Numbered from the stretch's first letter, positions 20,302-31,295 are shown. The stretch is DNA of 64,000 nucleotides from Pseudomonas sp. CC6-YY-74 (GCF_002025205.1 NZ_CP019947.1:1247501-1311500); one strand, 5' to 3'. Notes: generated by a model from the sequence alone, not told the origin. Numbers and translations: made by a program.

Positions 20302-21612
20302 ATGCAAGTTTCTGTTGAAAGCACTTCTGCTCTTGAGCGTCGCATGACCGTCGGCGTTCCCGTCGAGCGCATCGAGACTGAGGTCAACAAGCGTCTGCAA
20401 CAGACTGCCCGTAAGGCTAAAGTTGCTGGCTTCCGTCCTGGCAAAGTACCGATGAGTGTGATTCGCCAGCGCTACGAAGACTCCGCTCGTCAGGAAGCCT
20501 TGGGCGATCTGATTCAGGCCACCTTCTACGAGGCCGTGGTCGAGCAGAAGCTCAATCCGGCAGGCTCTCCGGCCGTCGAGCCGAAAACCTTCGAGAAGGG
20601 CAAGGACCTGGAGTACGTGGCGACTTTCGAAGTCTTCCCGGAATTCGTGGTGGCTGGTCTCGAGACTATCGCTATCGAGCGTCTTCAGGCCGATGTGGCT
20701 GATGCCGATCTGGACAACATGCTGGAAATTCTGCGCAAGCAGAACACCCGCTTCGAAGTGGTTGAGCGTGCTGCCGAAGATGGCGATCAGCTGAATATCG
20801 ATTTCGCTGGTCAGATCGACGGCGAAGCCTTCGCTGGTGGTTCTGCCACTGGTTCTCAGCTGGTTCTTGGCTCCGGCCGCATGATCCCTGGCTTTGAAGA
20901 TGCACTGGTTGGTGCCAAAGCCGGTGATGTACGGGTAATCAACCCGGTGTTCCCGGAGGATTACCAGAACCTGGATCTGGCCGGTAAGACTGCCGAGTTC
21001 ACTGTTACCGTGAACAGCGTTTCCGCTCCTCAGTTGCCTGAGCTCAACGATGAATTCTTCGCCCAGTTCGGTGTCAAGGAAGGCGGCCTGGAAGGCTTTC
21101 GCGCCGAAGTGCGCAAGAACATGGAGCGCGAGCTGCGTCAGGCTATCAAGTCCAAGGTGAAGAACCAGGTGATGGACGGTCTGCTGGCTGCCAATCCGAT
21201 CGAAGCGCCGAAGTCCCTGATCGGCAACGAAGTCAATCGCCTGCGCGTCCAGGCTGTGCAGCAGTTCGGTGGCAACATCAAACCCGAGCAGCTGCCGGCG
21301 GAGCTGTTCGAAGAACAAGCCAGGCGTCGCGTGGTGCTGGGCCTGATCGTTGCCGAAGTAGTCAAGCAGTTCGAACTCAAGCCTGACGATGCCCGTGTGC
21401 GCGAGATGATCCAGGAAATGGCCTCCGCTTACCAAGAGCCTGAGCAGGTCGTGGCCTGGTACTACAAAAACGACCAGCAAATGAACGAAGTCCGTTCGGT
21501 TGTGCTGGAAGAGCAAGTTGTAGATACTGTTTTGCAGAAGGCTAATGTGACCGATAAATCGGTCTCCTACGAAGAAGCTGTCAAGCCGGTGGAAGCTCCG
21601 CAAGCCGCCTGA
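20302..21612 (+). CDS. tig: Trigger factor
   Basis: This is the ribosome-associated chaperone and peptidyl-prolyl isomerase. The start at 20302 ([20 protein letters not shown]) has GAGGA at 20291-20295 and gives 436 residues, the usual length. The ribosome-binding signature appears as [12 protein letters not shown] near residue 43-54, the FKBP-type isomerase domain spans about 150-245 ([19 protein letters not shown]), and the long alpha-helical chaperone arms follow. It is first in the tig-clpP-clpX-lon-hupB run. Confidence 0.97.
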   Translation: MQVSVESTSALERRMTVGVPVERIETEVNKRLQQTARKAKVAGFRPGKVPMSVIRQRYEDSARQEALGDLIQATFYEAVVEQKLNPAGSPAVEPKTFEKGKDLEYVATFEVFPEFVVAGLETIAIERLQADVADADLDNMLEILRKQNTRFEVVERAAEDGDQLNIDFAGQIDGEAFAGGSATGSQLVLGSGRMIPGFEDALVGAKAGDVRVINPVFPEDYQNLDLAGKTAEFTVTVNSVSAPQLPELNDEFFAQFGVKEGGLEGFRAEVRKNMERELRQAIKSKVKNQVMDGLLAANPIEAPKSLIGNEVNRLRVQAVQQFGGNIKPEQLPAELFEEQARRRVVLGLIVAEVVKQFELKPDDARVREMIQEMASAYQEPEQVVAWYYKNDQQMNEVRSVVLEEQVVDTVLQKANVTDKSVSYEEAVKPVEAPQAA

Positions 21613-21636
21613 TTTCTTTACCTCGTTCGAGCACAC

Positions 21637-21664
21637 CATAAGCCAGCCACCGTGCTGGCTTATG
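21637..21664. other. Perfect hairpin between tig and clpP
   Basis: CATAAGCCAGC (21637-21647), loop CACCGT, GCTGGCTTATG (21654-21664). No T-run follows, so it is more likely an RNA processing or stability element or partial attenuator than a full terminator. Confidence 0.55.
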
Positions 21665-21704
21665 CGTATTTGATACATGACTGTTTAGGGAGCGAGTGCA
21701 AGAA

Positions 21705-22346
21705 ATGTCCCGCAATCCTTTTATGCAACAAATGCCAGACATTCAGGCCGCTGGCGGCTTGGTGCCTATGGTTATCGAGCAAACGGCCCGCGGTGAGCGC
21801 GCCTATGACATCTACTCGCGCCTGCTCAAGGAGCGCGTGATCTTCCTGATTGGCCCGGTCGAAGACTATATGGCCAATCTGGTAGCCGCGCAGCTGTTGT
21901 TCCTTGAAGCGGAAAATCCGGACAAGGACATCCATCTGTATATCAACTCGCCGGGTGGTTCGGTGACTGCAGGCATGTCGATCTACGACACCATGCAGTT
22001 CATTCGGCCGGACGTGTCGACTATCTGCATCGGCCAGGCGTGTAGCATGGGTGCCTTGCTGCTGACTGCTGGCGCTGCCGGCAAGCGCTTCTGCCTGCCG
22101 CACTCGCGAATGATGATCCATCAGCCGCTGGGTGGCTTCCAGGGGCAGGCGTCGGATATCGAAATTCATGCCCGCGAAATCCTGACCATCCGTGATCGCC
22201 TGAACAATGTACTGGCTGGCCACACCGGTCAGCCGCTGGATGTAATTGCCCGTGACACCGATCGCGATAACTTCATGAGCGGTGAAACGGCGGTTGCCTA
22301 TGGCCTTATCGACAAGGTGCTCGATAAACGCCTGGCTTCCAGCTAA
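21705..22346 (+). CDS. clpP: ATP-dependent Clp protease proteolytic subunit
   Basis: ClpP is the serine protease barrel that degrades proteins fed by ClpX or ClpA. The chosen ATG at 21705 ([20 protein letters not shown]) gives 213 residues, as in other pseudomonads; a GTG at 21696 is in frame and closer to the AGGGAG at 21687, so three more residues are possible. Catalytic Ser in GQACSMGA, His in HSRMMIHQP and Asp in [11 protein letters not shown] are present, and the N-terminal propeptide is short. It is co-directional with clpX. Confidence 0.96.
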   Translation: MSRNPFMQQMPDIQAAGGLVPMVIEQTARGERAYDIYSRLLKERVIFLIGPVEDYMANLVAAQLLFLEAENPDKDIHLYINSPGGSVTAGMSIYDTMQFIRPDVSTICIGQACSMGALLLTAGAAGKRFCLPHSRMMIHQPLGGFQGQASDIEIHAREILTIRDRLNNVLAGHTGQPLDVIARDTDRDNFMSGETAVAYGLIDKVLDKRLASS

Positions 22347-22393
22347 TCAGCGCTGATTGTGCGCGGCCGACATGCCGTCGGTCGCATTGCGGG

Positions 22394-22424
22394 CTTGAAA
22401 ATGCTCGCATTTGCCTCCATCTTG
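22394..22424 (+). promoter_or_regulatory. Sigma32-like heat-shock promoter of clpX
   Basis: CTTGAA at 22394-22399 and CTCCATCTT from 22415, spacer 15 bases, against the sigma32 consensus CTTGAA and CCCCATNT. The clpX start is at 22456. An inverted repeat GGCTTGAAAA/TTTTCAAGCC (22392-22401 and 22426-22435) brackets the promoter. Confidence 0.6.
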
Positions 22425-22455
22425 TTTTTCAAGCCTATCGTATTGGATTGATCGA

Positions 22456-23736
22456 ATGACTGACACCCGCAATGGCGAGGACAACGGCAAGCTGCTTTAT
22501 TGCTCCTTCTGCGGCAAAAGCCAGCATGAAGTGCGCAAATTGATTGCCGGCCCCTCGGTCTTTATCTGCGACGAGTGCGTCGACCTGTGCAACGACATCA
22601 TCCGTGAGGAGGTGCAGGAAGCCCAGGCCGAAAGCAGCGCGCACAAGCTGCCTGCGCCAAAGGAAATCAGCGCCATCCTCGATCAGTATGTGATTGGTCA
22701 GGAGCGGGCGAAGAAAATCTTGGCAGTGGCAGTTTATAACCACTACAAGCGGCTTAATCAGCGCGAAAAGAAGGATGATATCGAGCTGGGCAAGAGCAAT
22801 ATCCTGCTGATCGGTCCAACCGGTTCGGGTAAAACCCTACTGGCTGAAACCTTGGCGCGCTTGCTTAATGTTCCGTTCACCATCGCTGACGCCACCACGC
22901 TGACCGAAGCTGGTTATGTGGGGGAGGATGTCGAGAACATCATCCAGAAGCTGCTGCAGAAGTGCGATTACGATGTGGAAAAGGCCCAGATGGGCATCGT
23001 CTATATCGACGAAATCGACAAGATCTCGCGTAAGTCCGATAACCCTTCGATCACTCGCGATGTGTCGGGTGAGGGTGTACAGCAAGCCTTGTTGAAACTG
23101 ATCGAGGGCACAGTTGCCTCGGTTCCTCCGCAAGGTGGGCGCAAGCATCCACAGCAGGAGTTCCTGCAGGTCGATACGCGCAATATCCTGTTTATCTGCG
23201 GCGGCGCTTTCTCTGGGTTGGAAAAGGTTATTCAGGGCCGTTCGACCAGGGGCGGGATCGGTTTCAATGCCGAGGTTCGCAGCAAGGATCTGGGTAAGAA
23301 GATTGGTGAATCGCTGCGTGCGGTTGAGCCGGACGATCTGGTCAAGTTTGGTTTGATCCCGGAATTTGTTGGTCGTTTGCCAGTTATCGCAACCCTCGAC
23401 GAGTTGGATGAAGTTGCGCTTATGCAGATTCTGACCGAGCCGAAGAATGCCCTGACCAAGCAATATGCCAAGCTTTTCGAGATGGAAGGTGTCGATCTGG
23501 AGTTCCGTCCAGACGCATTGCAGTCCGTTGCACGCAAGGCCTTGGAGCGTAAGACTGGCGCTCGCGGCTTGCGCTCGATCCTCGAGGGTATTCTGCTCGA
23601 TACCATGTACGAAATCCCCTCGCAGTCGGAGGTGAGTAAGGTTGTCATCGATGAGAGTGTTGTCGATGGAACATCCAAGCCCCTGTTGATTTACGAGAAC
23701 AGCGAACCTGTTGCCAAGGTCGCACCTGACGCTTGA
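22456..23736 (+). CDS. clpX: ATP-dependent Clp protease ATP-binding subunit ClpX
   Basis: ClpX is the hexameric AAA+ unfoldase that recognises tagged substrates and feeds ClpP. The start at 22456 ([20 protein letters not shown]) gives 426 residues. The N-terminal zinc domain has C-x2-C pairs in YCSFCGKS and [10 protein letters not shown]. Walker A is GPTGSGKT near residue 120, Walker [10 protein letters not shown] near 182, and the pore loop and the IGF-type ClpP-binding loop ([10 protein letters not shown]) are visible. A candidate heat-shock promoter lies in the 109-base gap after clpP. Confidence 0.97.
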   Translation: MTDTRNGEDNGKLLYCSFCGKSQHEVRKLIAGPSVFICDECVDLCNDIIREEVQEAQAESSAHKLPAPKEISAILDQYVIGQERAKKILAVAVYNHYKRLNQREKKDDIELGKSNILLIGPTGSGKTLLAETLARLLNVPFTIADATTLTEAGYVGEDVENIIQKLLQKCDYDVEKAQMGIVYIDEIDKISRKSDNPSITRDVSGEGVQQALLKLIEGTVASVPPQGGRKHPQQEFLQVDTRNILFICGGAFSGLEKVIQGRSTRGGIGFNAEVRSKDLGKKIGESLRAVEPDDLVKFGLIPEFVGRLPVIATLDELDEVALMQILTEPKNALTKQYAKLFEMEGVDLEFRPDALQSVARKALERKTGARGLRSILEGILLDTMYEIPSQSEVSKVVIDESVVDGTSKPLLIYENSEPVAKVAPDA

Positions 23737-23760
23737 GTCCGTCTGTTACATGTTGAAAGC

Positions 23761-23788
23761 AAGGGGCCCGCGGGCCCCTTTGCTTTTG
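23761..23788 (+). terminator. Terminator after clpX
   Basis: AAGGGGCCC (23761-23769), loop GC, GGGCCCCTT (23772-23780), then TGCTTTTG. Strong GC stem with an interrupted T-run. Confidence 0.65.
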
Positions 23789-23799
23789 CAGCCGAAACG

Positions 23800-23830
23800 C
23801 TTGTTTTTTGCTGGGGCTACCCCCATCTTA
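23800..23830 (+). promoter_or_regulatory. Sigma32-like heat-shock promoter of lon
   Basis: CTTGTT at 23800-23805 and CCCCATCTTA at 23821-23830, spacer 15 bases, the same geometry as upstream of clpX. Transcription would begin about 23835, some 55 bases before the lon ATG. Confidence 0.65.
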
Positions 23831-23888
23831 GGGTTAAGGGTTATCCCAACTATTTAAGGCCTAATGGGCCGCTGTAGAGCGAAAAATC

Positions 23889-26285
23889 ATGAAGACAACC
23901 ATCGAATTGCCTCTCCTTCCGCTACGCGATGTCGTGGTCTATCCGCACATGGTCATCCCGCTTTTCGTCGGACGCGAGAAATCCATCGAGGCCCTGGAGG
24001 CCGCGATGACCGGCGAGAAGCAGATTTTGCTGATTGCCCAGAAAAATCCTGCCGATGATGATCCCGGCGAAGAAGGGCTCTACCGTGTCGGTACCGTTGC
24101 GACGGTATTGCAATTGCTGAAACTGCCCGATGGCACCGTAAAGGTGCTGGTCGAAGGTGAGCAGCGCGGAGAAGTCGAACGGTTTATTGAAGTGGATGGC
24201 CACTGTCGCGCCGAAGTGCAGTTGATCGACGAGGTCGATGCGCCGGGGCGCGAGTCCGAAGTGTTTGTCCGCAGTTTGCTCAGTCAATTCGAGCAATACG
24301 TGCAGCTGGGGAAAAAGGTTCCGCCAGAGGTGTTGTCCTCGCTCAACAGTATCGATGAGCCGAGCCGCCTGGTCGACACCATGGCCGCACACATGGCGCT
24401 GAAGATCGAACAGAAACAGGAAATCCTGGAAATCACCGATTTGTCGGCGCGAGTCGAGCATGTACTTGCCCTGCTGGATGTCGAGATTGATCTGTTGCAG
24501 GTCGAGAAGCGCATTCGTGGCCGGGTCAAGAAGCAGATGGAGCGCAGCCAGCGCGAGTACTACCTGAATGAGCAGATGAAGGCCATTCAGAAAGAACTTG
24601 GCGACAGCGAGGACGGTCTCAATGAGCTCGATGAGCTGAAAAAGCGCATCGAGAACGGCGGGTTGAGCAAAGAGGCCTATAGCAAGGCCCAGACCGAACT
24701 GAGCAAGCTCAAGCAGATGTCGCCCATGTCGGCCGAAGCCACGGTGGTGCGCTCCTATATCGACTGGCTGGTGAATGTACCGTGGACTGCGCGCAGTAAG
24801 GTACGCCTGGATCTGGCGCGCGCCGAAGCAATCCTGGATGCCGATCACTACGGGCTCGATGAGGTCAAGGACCGTATCCTCGAGTACCTCGCTGTGCAGA
24901 AGCGAGTGAAGAAGATCAAGGGGCAGGTACTCTGCCTGGTCGGGCCGCCGGGTGTGGGCAAGACCTCGTTGGCGGAGTCCATCGCTCACGCCACCAACCG
25001 CAAGTTCGTGCGTATGGCGCTCGGCGGTGTACGCGATGAGGCAGAGATTCGCGGTCATCGCCGTACCTATATTGGTTCGATGCCGGGTCGCCTGATTCAG
25101 AAAATGACCAAGGTGGGCGTACGTAATCCGCTGTTCCTGCTCGATGAAATCGACAAGATGGGCCAGGATATGCGGGGTGATCCGGCTTCCGCGCTGCTTG
25201 AGGTGCTTGATCCGGAGCAGAACCACAATTTCAACGATCACTATCTGGAGGTCGATTACGACCTCTCGGATGTAATGTTCCTCTGTACCGCCAACTCCAT
25301 GAATATTCCGGCAGCTTTGCTCGATCGCATGGAGGTGATCCGTCTGCCCGGCTACACGGAAGACGAGAAGATCAACATCGCCATCAAGTACCTGGCGCCC
25401 AAGCAGATCCAGGCGAATGGCCTGAAAAAAGGCGAGCTCACTGTCGAGCGCGAAGCCATTCGCGACATCATTCGCTACTACACTCGCGAAGCCGGTGTAC
25501 GCAGCCTGGAGCGGCAGATTGCCAAGGTCTGCCGCAAGGCGGTGAAGGAGCACAGCCTGGAAAAACGTTTTGAAGTGCTGGTGACCGCAGACTCGCTTGA
25601 GCATTTCCTCGGTGTGCACAAGCATCGTTATGGCTTGGCGGAACTGCAAGATCAGATCGGTCAGGTGACAGGGCTGGCCTGGACTCAAGTGGGTGGCGAG
25701 TTGCTGACCATCGAAGCCGCAGTGGTGCCGGGCAAGGGGCAGTTGATCAAGACCGGTTCGCTGGGCGATGTGATGCTTGAATCCATTACTGCAGCGCAGA
25801 CCGTGGTGCGTAGTCGGGCGAAGAGCCTGGGAGTCCCTCTGGACTTCTACGAGAAGCGCGACATCCATATCCATATGCCGGAGGGGGCAACCCCGAAAGA
25901 TGGCCCTAGCGCGGGTGTAGGCATGTGCACGGCGCTGGTCTCGGCCTTGACTCAGATTCCGGTGCGCGCAGATGTGGCCATGACCGGAGAAATCACCCTG
26001 CGTGGCCAAGTGTTGGCCATCGGTGGTTTGAAAGAAAAACTCCTGGCTGCGCATCGGGGTGGAATCAAAACTGTGATCATTCCGGAAGAGAATGTGCGCG
26101 ATTTGAAAGAGATTCCGGAGAACATTAAGCAAGACTTGGTGATTAAACCAGTTAAATGGATTGACGAAGTCCTGCAAATTGCGCTGCAATACGCGCCGGA
26201 GCCCTTGCCTGATGCGGCTCCTGAGCTGGTTACAAAGGATGACAAGCGCGAGACTGATTCCAAGGAGCGAATTAGCACGCACTAG
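23889..26285 (+). CDS. lon: ATP-dependent Lon protease
   Basis: Lon is a homohexameric cytoplasmic AAA+ protease for misfolded and regulatory proteins. The 798 residues comprise the N-terminal substrate domain ([20 protein letters not shown]), the ATPase with Walker [10 protein letters not shown] near residue 356 and Walker [10 protein letters not shown], and the protease domain. The catalytic Ser lies in [12 protein letters not shown] and the Lys in [14 protein letters not shown]. It sits after clpX with its own heat-shock-like promoter and before hupB. The C-terminal tail ([14 protein letters not shown]) is hydrophilic and variable in the family. Confidence 0.97.
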   Translation: MKTTIELPLLPLRDVVVYPHMVIPLFVGREKSIEALEAAMTGEKQILLIAQKNPADDDPGEEGLYRVGTVATVLQLLKLPDGTVKVLVEGEQRGEVERFIEVDGHCRAEVQLIDEVDAPGRESEVFVRSLLSQFEQYVQLGKKVPPEVLSSLNSIDEPSRLVDTMAAHMALKIEQKQEILEITDLSARVEHVLALLDVEIDLLQVEKRIRGRVKKQMERSQREYYLNEQMKAIQKELGDSEDGLNELDELKKRIENGGLSKEAYSKAQTELSKLKQMSPMSAEATVVRSYIDWLVNVPWTARSKVRLDLARAEAILDADHYGLDEVKDRILEYLAVQKRVKKIKGQVLCLVGPPGVGKTSLAESIAHATNRKFVRMALGGVRDEAEIRGHRRTYIGSMPGRLIQKMTKVGVRNPLFLLDEIDKMGQDMRGDPASALLEVLDPEQNHNFNDHYLEVDYDLSDVMFLCTANSMNIPAALLDRMEVIRLPGYTEDEKINIAIKYLAPKQIQANGLKKGELTVEREAIRDIIRYYTREAGVRSLERQIAKVCRKAVKEHSLEKRFEVLVTADSLEHFLGVHKHRYGLAELQDQIGQVTGLAWTQVGGELLTIEAAVVPGKGQLIKTGSLGDVMLESITAAQTVVRSRAKSLGVPLDFYEKRDIHIHMPEGATPKDGPSAGVGMCTALVSALTQIPVRADVAMTGEITLRGQVLAIGGLKEKLLAAHRGGIKTVIIPEENVRDLKEIPENIKQDLVIKPVKWIDEVLQIALQYAPEPLPDAAPELVTKDDKRETDSKERISTH

Positions 26286-26298
26286 TTGGGAGACTTCC

Positions 26299-26328
26299 TT
26301 GACACAATTTTAGAGCCCTTGTTATAAA
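26299..26328 (+). promoter_or_regulatory. Sigma70 promoter of hupB
   Basis: TTGACA at 26299-26304 and TATAAA at 26323-26328, spacer 18 bases. The hupB start codon is at 26422, giving a leader of about 85 bases. AGAGCC/GGCTCT (26312-26317, 26331-26336) forms a dyad across the -10 element. Confidence 0.75.
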
Positions 26329-26421
26329 GCGGCTCTTATTGTGTCGGAAGATCATCCAGCACTCGTTTTGCTTACACTAAAAATCAAGAAACAAACTCAT
26401 CAGAAATTAAGGGGACTTAGA

Positions 26422-26694
26422 GTGAACAAGTCGGAACTGATCGATGCCATCGCTGCATCTGCTGATATCCCGAAAGCTGTTGCTGGCCGTGCGCTGGATG
26501 CAGTAATTGAATCTGTCACTGGCGCTCTGCAGGCTGGTGATTCCGTTGTACTGGTTGGTTTCGGTACCTTTGCTGTCAAAGAGCGCGCTGCGCGCACTGG
26601 TCGCAATCCGCAAACTGGCAATCCGATCAGCATCGCTGCCGCCAAGATTCCAGGTTTCAAAGCCGGTAAGGCACTGAAAGACGCGGTCAACTAA
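26422..26694 (+). CDS. hupB: DNA-binding protein HU, beta type
   Basis: The 90-residue HU protein starts at a GTG (26422) preceded by AAGGGGA at 26409-26415; it begins (M)[19 protein letters not shown]. The arm region carries the DNA-intercalating segment RNPQTGNPI and the [13 protein letters not shown] strand. HU dimers bend and compact DNA. The place behind lon is conserved in pseudomonads and E. coli. It has its own strong sigma70 promoter. Confidence 0.96.
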   Translation: MNKSELIDAIAASADIPKAVAGRALDAVIESVTGALQAGDSVVLVGFGTFAVKERAARTGRNPQTGNPISIAAAKIPGFKAGKALKDAVN

Positions 26695-26743
26695 GCGTCT
26701 TTCAGGCATTGTCCCAGGTCAGCTTAATCCCTGATCTGGCAGC

Positions 26744-26820
26744 GGAGCGGTAGTTCAGTCGGTTAGAATACCGGCCTGTCACGCCGGGGGTCGCGGGTTC
26801 GAGTCCCGTCCGCTCCGCCA
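26744..26820 (+). tRNA. tRNA-Asp (anticodon GTC)
   Basis: 77 bases with encoded CCA. Acceptor GGAGCGG pairs with CCGCTCC, anticodon loop CTGTCAC in a CCGGC/GCCGG stem, T arm GGGTTCGAGTCCC. Confidence 0.97.
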
Positions 26821-26828
26821 GTTACGAG

Positions 26829-26858
26829 AAGGCGCATCCTCGGATGCGCCTTTCTTCT
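26829..26858 (+). terminator. Terminator after tRNA-Asp
   Basis: AAGGCGCATCC (26829-26839), loop TC, GGATGCGCCTT (26842-26852), then TCTTCT. Confidence 0.75.
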
Positions 26859-26917
26859 ATCCGGATTGTACCCACACTGCGCGACTGCTTTATTTGTACA
26901 GTCGTTCTGGGGGAAGC

Positions 26918-28792
26918 ATGCTGCAAAACATCAGGGACAATTCACAAGGTTGGATTGCCAAAACCATCATCGGTCTCATCGTGGTACTGCTTGCGCTGAC
27001 CGGTGTCGAAGCCATTTTCACCAGTACCAGCAACAGCCAGAATGCCGTTGAAGTCAACGGCGAAAAAATCACGATCAACGACCTTGGCCAAGCCGTCGAG
27101 ATGCAGCGGCGTCAGTTGTTGCAGAAGCTTGGGCGTGATTTTGATGCTTCCTTGCTGGACGAGAAATTGCTTCGCGAAGCTGCTTTGAAGGGCTTGATCG
27201 AGCGCACTTTATTGCTGCAAGGCGCAACCGATGCAAAATTCGCATTTTCCTCGCAGGCACTCGATCAGCTGATTCTGCAAACGCCCGAATTTCTGGTCGA
27301 TGGCAAGTTCGATTCCGCTCGTTTCGATCAGGTAATCCGCCAGCTCGGCTACACGCGCATGCAGTTCCGCCAGATGCTCGAGCAGGAAATGCTCATTGGC
27401 CAGTTGCGCGCGGGCCTATCTGGCAGCGCCTTCGTGACCGATGCTGAAGTAACTGCTTTCGCGCGCCTGGAAAAACAGACCCGTGACTTCGCGACTTTGA
27501 CTCTGAAGGCCGATAGCAATGCGGTTCAGCTCAGTGATGACGACATCAAGGCCTACTACGACTCACAGGCCAGTCAGTTCATGAGTCCTGAGCAGGTTGT
27601 GCTGGAATATGTCGAACTGAGCAAGGATGCATTCTTCGATCAGGTTGAAGTCAGTGATGAAGACCTGCAAAGCGCTTACGAAAACGAAATTGCCAATTTG
27701 GCCGAGCAGCGTCAAGCCGCGCATATTCTGGTCGAGGCAAGTGACTCGCTAGACGATGAGCAGGCCAAAGCCAAGATTGACGAAGTGCAGAAACGCCTGC
27801 AACAAGGCGAAGACTTTGCTGCGCTGGCCAAGGAGCTCTCCGATGATCCAGGTTCCGCTGCCAATGGTGGCGATCTCGGTTATGCCGGCCCGGGTGTCTA
27901 CGATCCGGCTTTCGAAAAGGCGCTGTATGCCTTGAGCGAAGGCCAGGTTTCGGCGCCGGTACGTAGCGAGTTTGGCTGGCACCTGATCAAGCTGCTGGCT
28001 GTTCAGGCTCCAGAGGTGCCGAGCTTTGCCAGCCTGCAAGACAAGCTGGTGCGTGATCTGAAAACACGCAAACTCGAACAGCACTTTGTCGAGATTAGCA
28101 AGCAGCTCGAGGATGCCGCCTTCGAAGCGTCGGACCTGGCTCAGCCTGCCCAGGAGCTGGGGCTGGATATCAAAACCAGCGAAGCCTTTGGACGTGAAGG
28201 TGGCGAGGGTCTGGCCGCTAACCGTCAGGTGATTCAGGCTGCATTCAGTGCTGAGGTGCTGGAGGATGGCAGTAACAGCAACGCTATCGAACTCGACCCG
28301 AATACCGTGGTTGTGTTGCGCGTCAAGGAGCACAGGAAGCCTGAGCAACTGGCTCTCGAGCAGGTTGAAGAAAGCATTCGTGAGCAGCTGACCAAGGTTC
28401 GTGCCACTGAAGCTGTCAAGACTGAGGGCGAGGCTCTTCTGGCATCTTTGGGTGATGGCAAGACGCCGGTTGAACAGGCTGGCTCGGAGCAGGCCTGGGA
28501 AGTGGTTGAAGCGGCGACACGCAGTCAGGAGGGGGTTGAGCCCGCGGTACTGCAGGCATTGTTCCGCATGCCCAAGCCGAGCGCTGCCGGCCAGTCGACG
28601 TTTGCCGGAGTCACGCTGAGCAATGGTGATTTCGTGGTGGTACGCCTCAGTGGCGTGAGCGAGCCTGAAGCGCCGCTGGCGGATGAAGAAAAGGCCACAT
28701 ACAGCCGTTTCCTCGCTTCGCGCAGTGGGCAGCAGGACTTCGCGGCATTTCGCAAGCAATTGGAAAGCAAGGCGGATATCGAGCGTTTCTGA
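26918..28792 (+). CDS. ppiD: Membrane-anchored periplasmic peptidyl-prolyl isomerase PpiD
   Basis: The start at 26918 (MLQNIRDNSQGWIAKTIIGL) gives 624 residues. One transmembrane helix (about 16-36) anchors the protein in the inner membrane with the bulk in the periplasm. A SurA-like chaperone region (residues 40-250) is followed by one parvulin domain, about 260-355 (AAHILVEASDSLDDEQAKAK, then SDDPGSAANGGDLGY and FGWHLIKL). PpiD assists folding of outer-membrane and secreted proteins near the Sec translocon. It lies after hupB and tRNA-Asp, as in other pseudomonads. Confidence 0.94.
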   Translation: MLQNIRDNSQGWIAKTIIGLIVVLLALTGVEAIFTSTSNSQNAVEVNGEKITINDLGQAVEMQRRQLLQKLGRDFDASLLDEKLLREAALKGLIERTLLLQGATDAKFAFSSQALDQLILQTPEFLVDGKFDSARFDQVIRQLGYTRMQFRQMLEQEMLIGQLRAGLSGSAFVTDAEVTAFARLEKQTRDFATLTLKADSNAVQLSDDDIKAYYDSQASQFMSPEQVVLEYVELSKDAFFDQVEVSDEDLQSAYENEIANLAEQRQAAHILVEASDSLDDEQAKAKIDEVQKRLQQGEDFAALAKELSDDPGSAANGGDLGYAGPGVYDPAFEKALYALSEGQVSAPVRSEFGWHLIKLLAVQAPEVPSFASLQDKLVRDLKTRKLEQHFVEISKQLEDAAFEASDLAQPAQELGLDIKTSEAFGREGGEGLAANRQVIQAAFSAEVLEDGSNSNAIELDPNTVVVLRVKEHRKPEQLALEQVEESIREQLTKVRATEAVKTEGEALLASLGDGKTPVEQAGSEQAWEVVEAATRSQEGVEPAVLQALFRMPKPSAAGQSTFAGVTLSNGDFVVVRLSGVSEPEAPLADEEKATYSRFLASRSGQQDFAAFRKQLESKADIERF

Positions 28793-28806
28793 TTTCTGTC
28801 GAGTAT

Positions 28807-28836
28807 AAAAAAGGCCGCTATAAGCGGCCTTTTTTA
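28807..28836. terminator. Bidirectional terminator between ppiD and fabI
   Basis: AGGCCGCT (28812-28819), loop ATA, AGCGGCCT (28823-28830), with an A-run before and T-run after, serving both converging genes. Confidence 0.9.
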
Positions 28837-28854
28837 TTATTCATGGTGTGGCAA

Positions 28855-29649
28855 TCAATCTTCCATTGCACCCATGGCCGTGGTGTTGAAGCCACCGTCG
28901 ACGTACATGATTTCACCGCTGACGCCCGAGGCCAGGTCGGAGCAGAGGAAGGCGCCGGCGTTGCCGACTTCAGTAATGGTCACATTGCGGCGCAGCGGGG
29001 TCTGCTTCTCGTTGGCGGCAAGCATCTTGCGAAAGCTCTTGATCCCCGAGGCGGCGAGGGTGCGGATCGGGCCGGCAGAGATAGCGTTGACCCGAGTGCC
29101 TTCTGGGCCGAGGCTGCCGGCCAGATAACGTACGCCGGCTTCCAGGCTGGCCTTGGCCATACCCATGACGTTGTAGTTGGGCATGGTGCGTTCGGCACCC
29201 AGGTAGGAGAGGGTCAGCAGGCTGCCATTGCGGCCTTTCATCATCTCGCGGCCGGCCTTGGCCAGGGCGACGAAGCTGTAGGCACTGATGTCGTGGGCGA
29301 TGCGGAAGCCTTCGCGCGTGGTGACGTCGGTGAAGTCGCCATTGAGTTGATCGCCGGGGGCGAAGCCAACCGAGTGGACGATGCAGTCCAGGCCATCCCA
29401 TTGCTTGCTCAGGGCGTCGAATGCCGCGGCGATTTCTTCATCGCTGGCTACGTCGCAGGGAAAGCACAGCTCGGGACCGGAGCCCCAACCGGCGGCAAAC
29501 TCTTCGACGCGACCTTTGAGTTTTTCATTCTGATAAGTGAAGGCCAATTCGGCACCCTCACGGTGCATGGCCGAGGCGATCCCCGAGGCGATGGACAGTT
29601 TGCTGGCAACGCCAACGATCAGTACGCGCTTACCGCTTAGAAAACCCAT
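28855..29649 (-). CDS. fabI: Enoyl-ACP reductase FabI (NADH)
   Basis: FabI performs the last reduction of each fatty-acid elongation cycle and is the triclosan target. The 264-residue short-chain dehydrogenase fold has the divergent cofactor motif [13 protein letters not shown] (residues 13-25). The active-site Tyr and Lys are in the Y-x6-K pattern (NYNVMGMAK) near 156-163, with a second Tyr in LSYLGAER. It is the last gene after the npp transporter operon, 31 bases downstream of the ATPase gene and in the same direction, so partial co-transcription is possible. Confidence 0.96.
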   Translation of the reverse strand: MGFLSGKRVLIVGVASKLSIASGIASAMHREGAELAFTYQNEKLKGRVEEFAAGWGSGPELCFPCDVASDEEIAAAFDALSKQWDGLDCIVHSVGFAPGDQLNGDFTDVTTREGFRIAHDISAYSFVALAKAGREMMKGRNGSLLTLSYLGAERTMPNYNVMGMAKASLEAGVRYLAGSLGPEGTRVNAISAGPIRTLAASGIKSFRKMLAANEKQTPLRRNVTITEVGNAGAFLCSDLASGVSGEIMYVDGGFNTTAMGAMED

Positions 29650-29680
29650 GTGTGCTCTTCCTCTTCCTGCTTTTAAGGAT

Positions 29681-31294
29681 TTAGTCAGCAGCGCCTGGAG
29701 CCAATAAGGCCGCTTCCAGTAACTGCTGGGTATAAATATGCTGTGGCGCGGCGAAGATCGCCGCTGCCGGGCCTTGTTCGACCGCTTGCCCCTCCTTGAC
29801 CACTATCAGGTGGTGGCTGATCGCGCGGACCACCGCCAAATCGTGGCTGATGAACAGGTAAGTCAGGTTGTACTTGGCCTGTAATGAACGCAGCAACTCG
29901 ACTACTTGGCGCTGAACGGTACGGTCGAGTGCCGAAGTAGGCTCGTCCAACAGTATCAGCGCCGGTTTCAGTACCAGTGCGCGAGCAATGGCAATCCGCT
30001 GCCGTTGCCCACCGGAAAACTCGTGGGGGTAGCGGTGCCGGGTATCCGGATCCAGGTCCACCTCCAAAAGTGCGTCGATGATCGCCTGTTCCTGTTCCTC
30101 CGCCGTGCCCATGCCATGAATGCGCAGGCCTTCACCGACAATCATGCCTACCGTCATCCGCGGACTCAGGCTGCCGAACGGGTCCTGAAACACCACCTGC
30201 ATCTGTCGGCGCAGCGGACGAACCTGCTGCTGCGTCAATCCGTTCAGTGTCTGGCCCTGAAAGCGAATGGCGCCCTGACTGCCGATTAGCCGCAGGATTG
30301 CCAGGCCCAGGGTGGACTTGCCGGAACCGCTTTCGCCAACGATACCCAGGGTTTGGCCCTGGGGCAGGCTGAAATTGATGCCATCCACCGCTTTCACATA
30401 ATCGACGGTACGGCGCAGCAGTCCTTTCTTGATCGGGAACCAGACGCGCAGATCATCGACTTCCAACAGTGGCTCGCCGGCAGGGTTGGCCACCGGCTCG
30501 CCGCTTGGCTCGGCACCGAGCAGCTCCCGGGTATAAGGATGCTGCGGTGCATGGAACAGTTGCTCACACGACGCTTGTTCGACGATCTTTCCCTGCTGCA
30601 TGACACATACGCGATGGGCAATTCGTCGAACCAGGTTGAGATCGTGACTGATCAGCAGCAGCGCCATGCCCAGGCGCGCCTGCAGGTCCTTGAGCAGTTC
30701 GAGGATTTTCAGCTGCACGGTGACGTCCAGCGCGGTGGTCGGCTCATCGGCGATCAGCAACTCCGGCTCGTTGGCCAGGGCCATGGCGATCATCACCCGT
30801 TGCCGTTGGCCGCCGGAGAGTTCATGGGGGTAGGCTTTGAGGCGCTTGTGCGGCTCGGGGATGCCGACCAGCCCGAGCAGTTCCAGGGTGCGCGCGGTGG
30901 CGGCTTTGCCCGACAGCCCTTTATGCAGCGCGAGGACTTCATTGATCTGCTTTTCGATGCATTGCAGCGGATTCAGCGAGGTCATGGGCTCCTGAAACAC
31001 CATGGCGATGCGGTTGCCACGGATGTTGCGCAGTTTGTTCTCACTCAGTTTGAGCAGGTCTTGCCCGGCATAGTGAATGCTGCCGCTCGGATGCTGGGCC
31101 AGGGGATAGGGCAGCAGGCGCAGGATCGAGTGGGCTGTGACCGATTTTCCCGAGCCGCTTTCTCCGACCAGGGCCAGGGTCTCGCCGCGGCGGATATCGA
31201 AGGTGACGCCTTCGACCACGCGCTGCTTCGAGTCGCCACTGACGAACTCGACGGCCAGGTCACGTACTTCGATAAGGACATCGGATTGGGTCAT
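29681..31294 (-). CDS. nppD: Peptide ABC importer ATPase, NppD/YejF type (two ATPase domains)
   Basis: The 537-residue protein (start at 31294, [20 protein letters not shown], with AAGGAAAT before it) fuses two ABC domains. The first has GESGSGKS and LSGGQRQR (residues about 40-170), the second GESGSGKS and FSGGQRQR (about 320-460). One polypeptide therefore supplies both ATPases of the importer. The family imports short peptides and, in P. aeruginosa as NppA1A2BCD, peptidyl nucleoside antibiotics; the E. coli Yej system imports microcin C. Last gene of a five-gene operon. Confidence 0.92.
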   Translation of the reverse strand: MTQSDVLIEVRDLAVEFVSGDSKQRVVEGVTFDIRRGETLALVGESGSGKSVTAHSILRLLPYPLAQHPSGSIHYAGQDLLKLSENKLRNIRGNRIAMVFQEPMTSLNPLQCIEKQINEVLALHKGLSGKAATARTLELLGLVGIPEPHKRLKAYPHELSGGQRQRVMIAMALANEPELLIADEPTTALDVTVQLKILELLKDLQARLGMALLLISHDLNLVRRIAHRVCVMQQGKIVEQASCEQLFHAPQHPYTRELLGAEPSGEPVANPAGEPLLEVDDLRVWFPIKKGLLRRTVDYVKAVDGINFSLPQGQTLGIVGESGSGKSTLGLAILRLIGSQGAIRFQGQTLNGLTQQQVRPLRRQMQVVFQDPFGSLSPRMTVGMIVGEGLRIHGMGTAEEQEQAIIDALLEVDLDPDTRHRYPHEFSGGQRQRIAIARALVLKPALILLDEPTSALDRTVQRQVVELLRSLQAKYNLTYLFISHDLAVVRAISHHLIVVKEGQAVEQGPAAAIFAAPQHIYTQQLLEAALLAPGAAD

Positions 31295-31295
31295 C

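Noticed and set aside
23922..26282. A 786-codon open frame antisense to lon
   Set aside because: It mirrors codon periodicity of lon in GC-rich DNA, has no ribosome site and no family resemblance. The same applies to long antisense frames over tig, amaB, the npp binding proteins and glnS.
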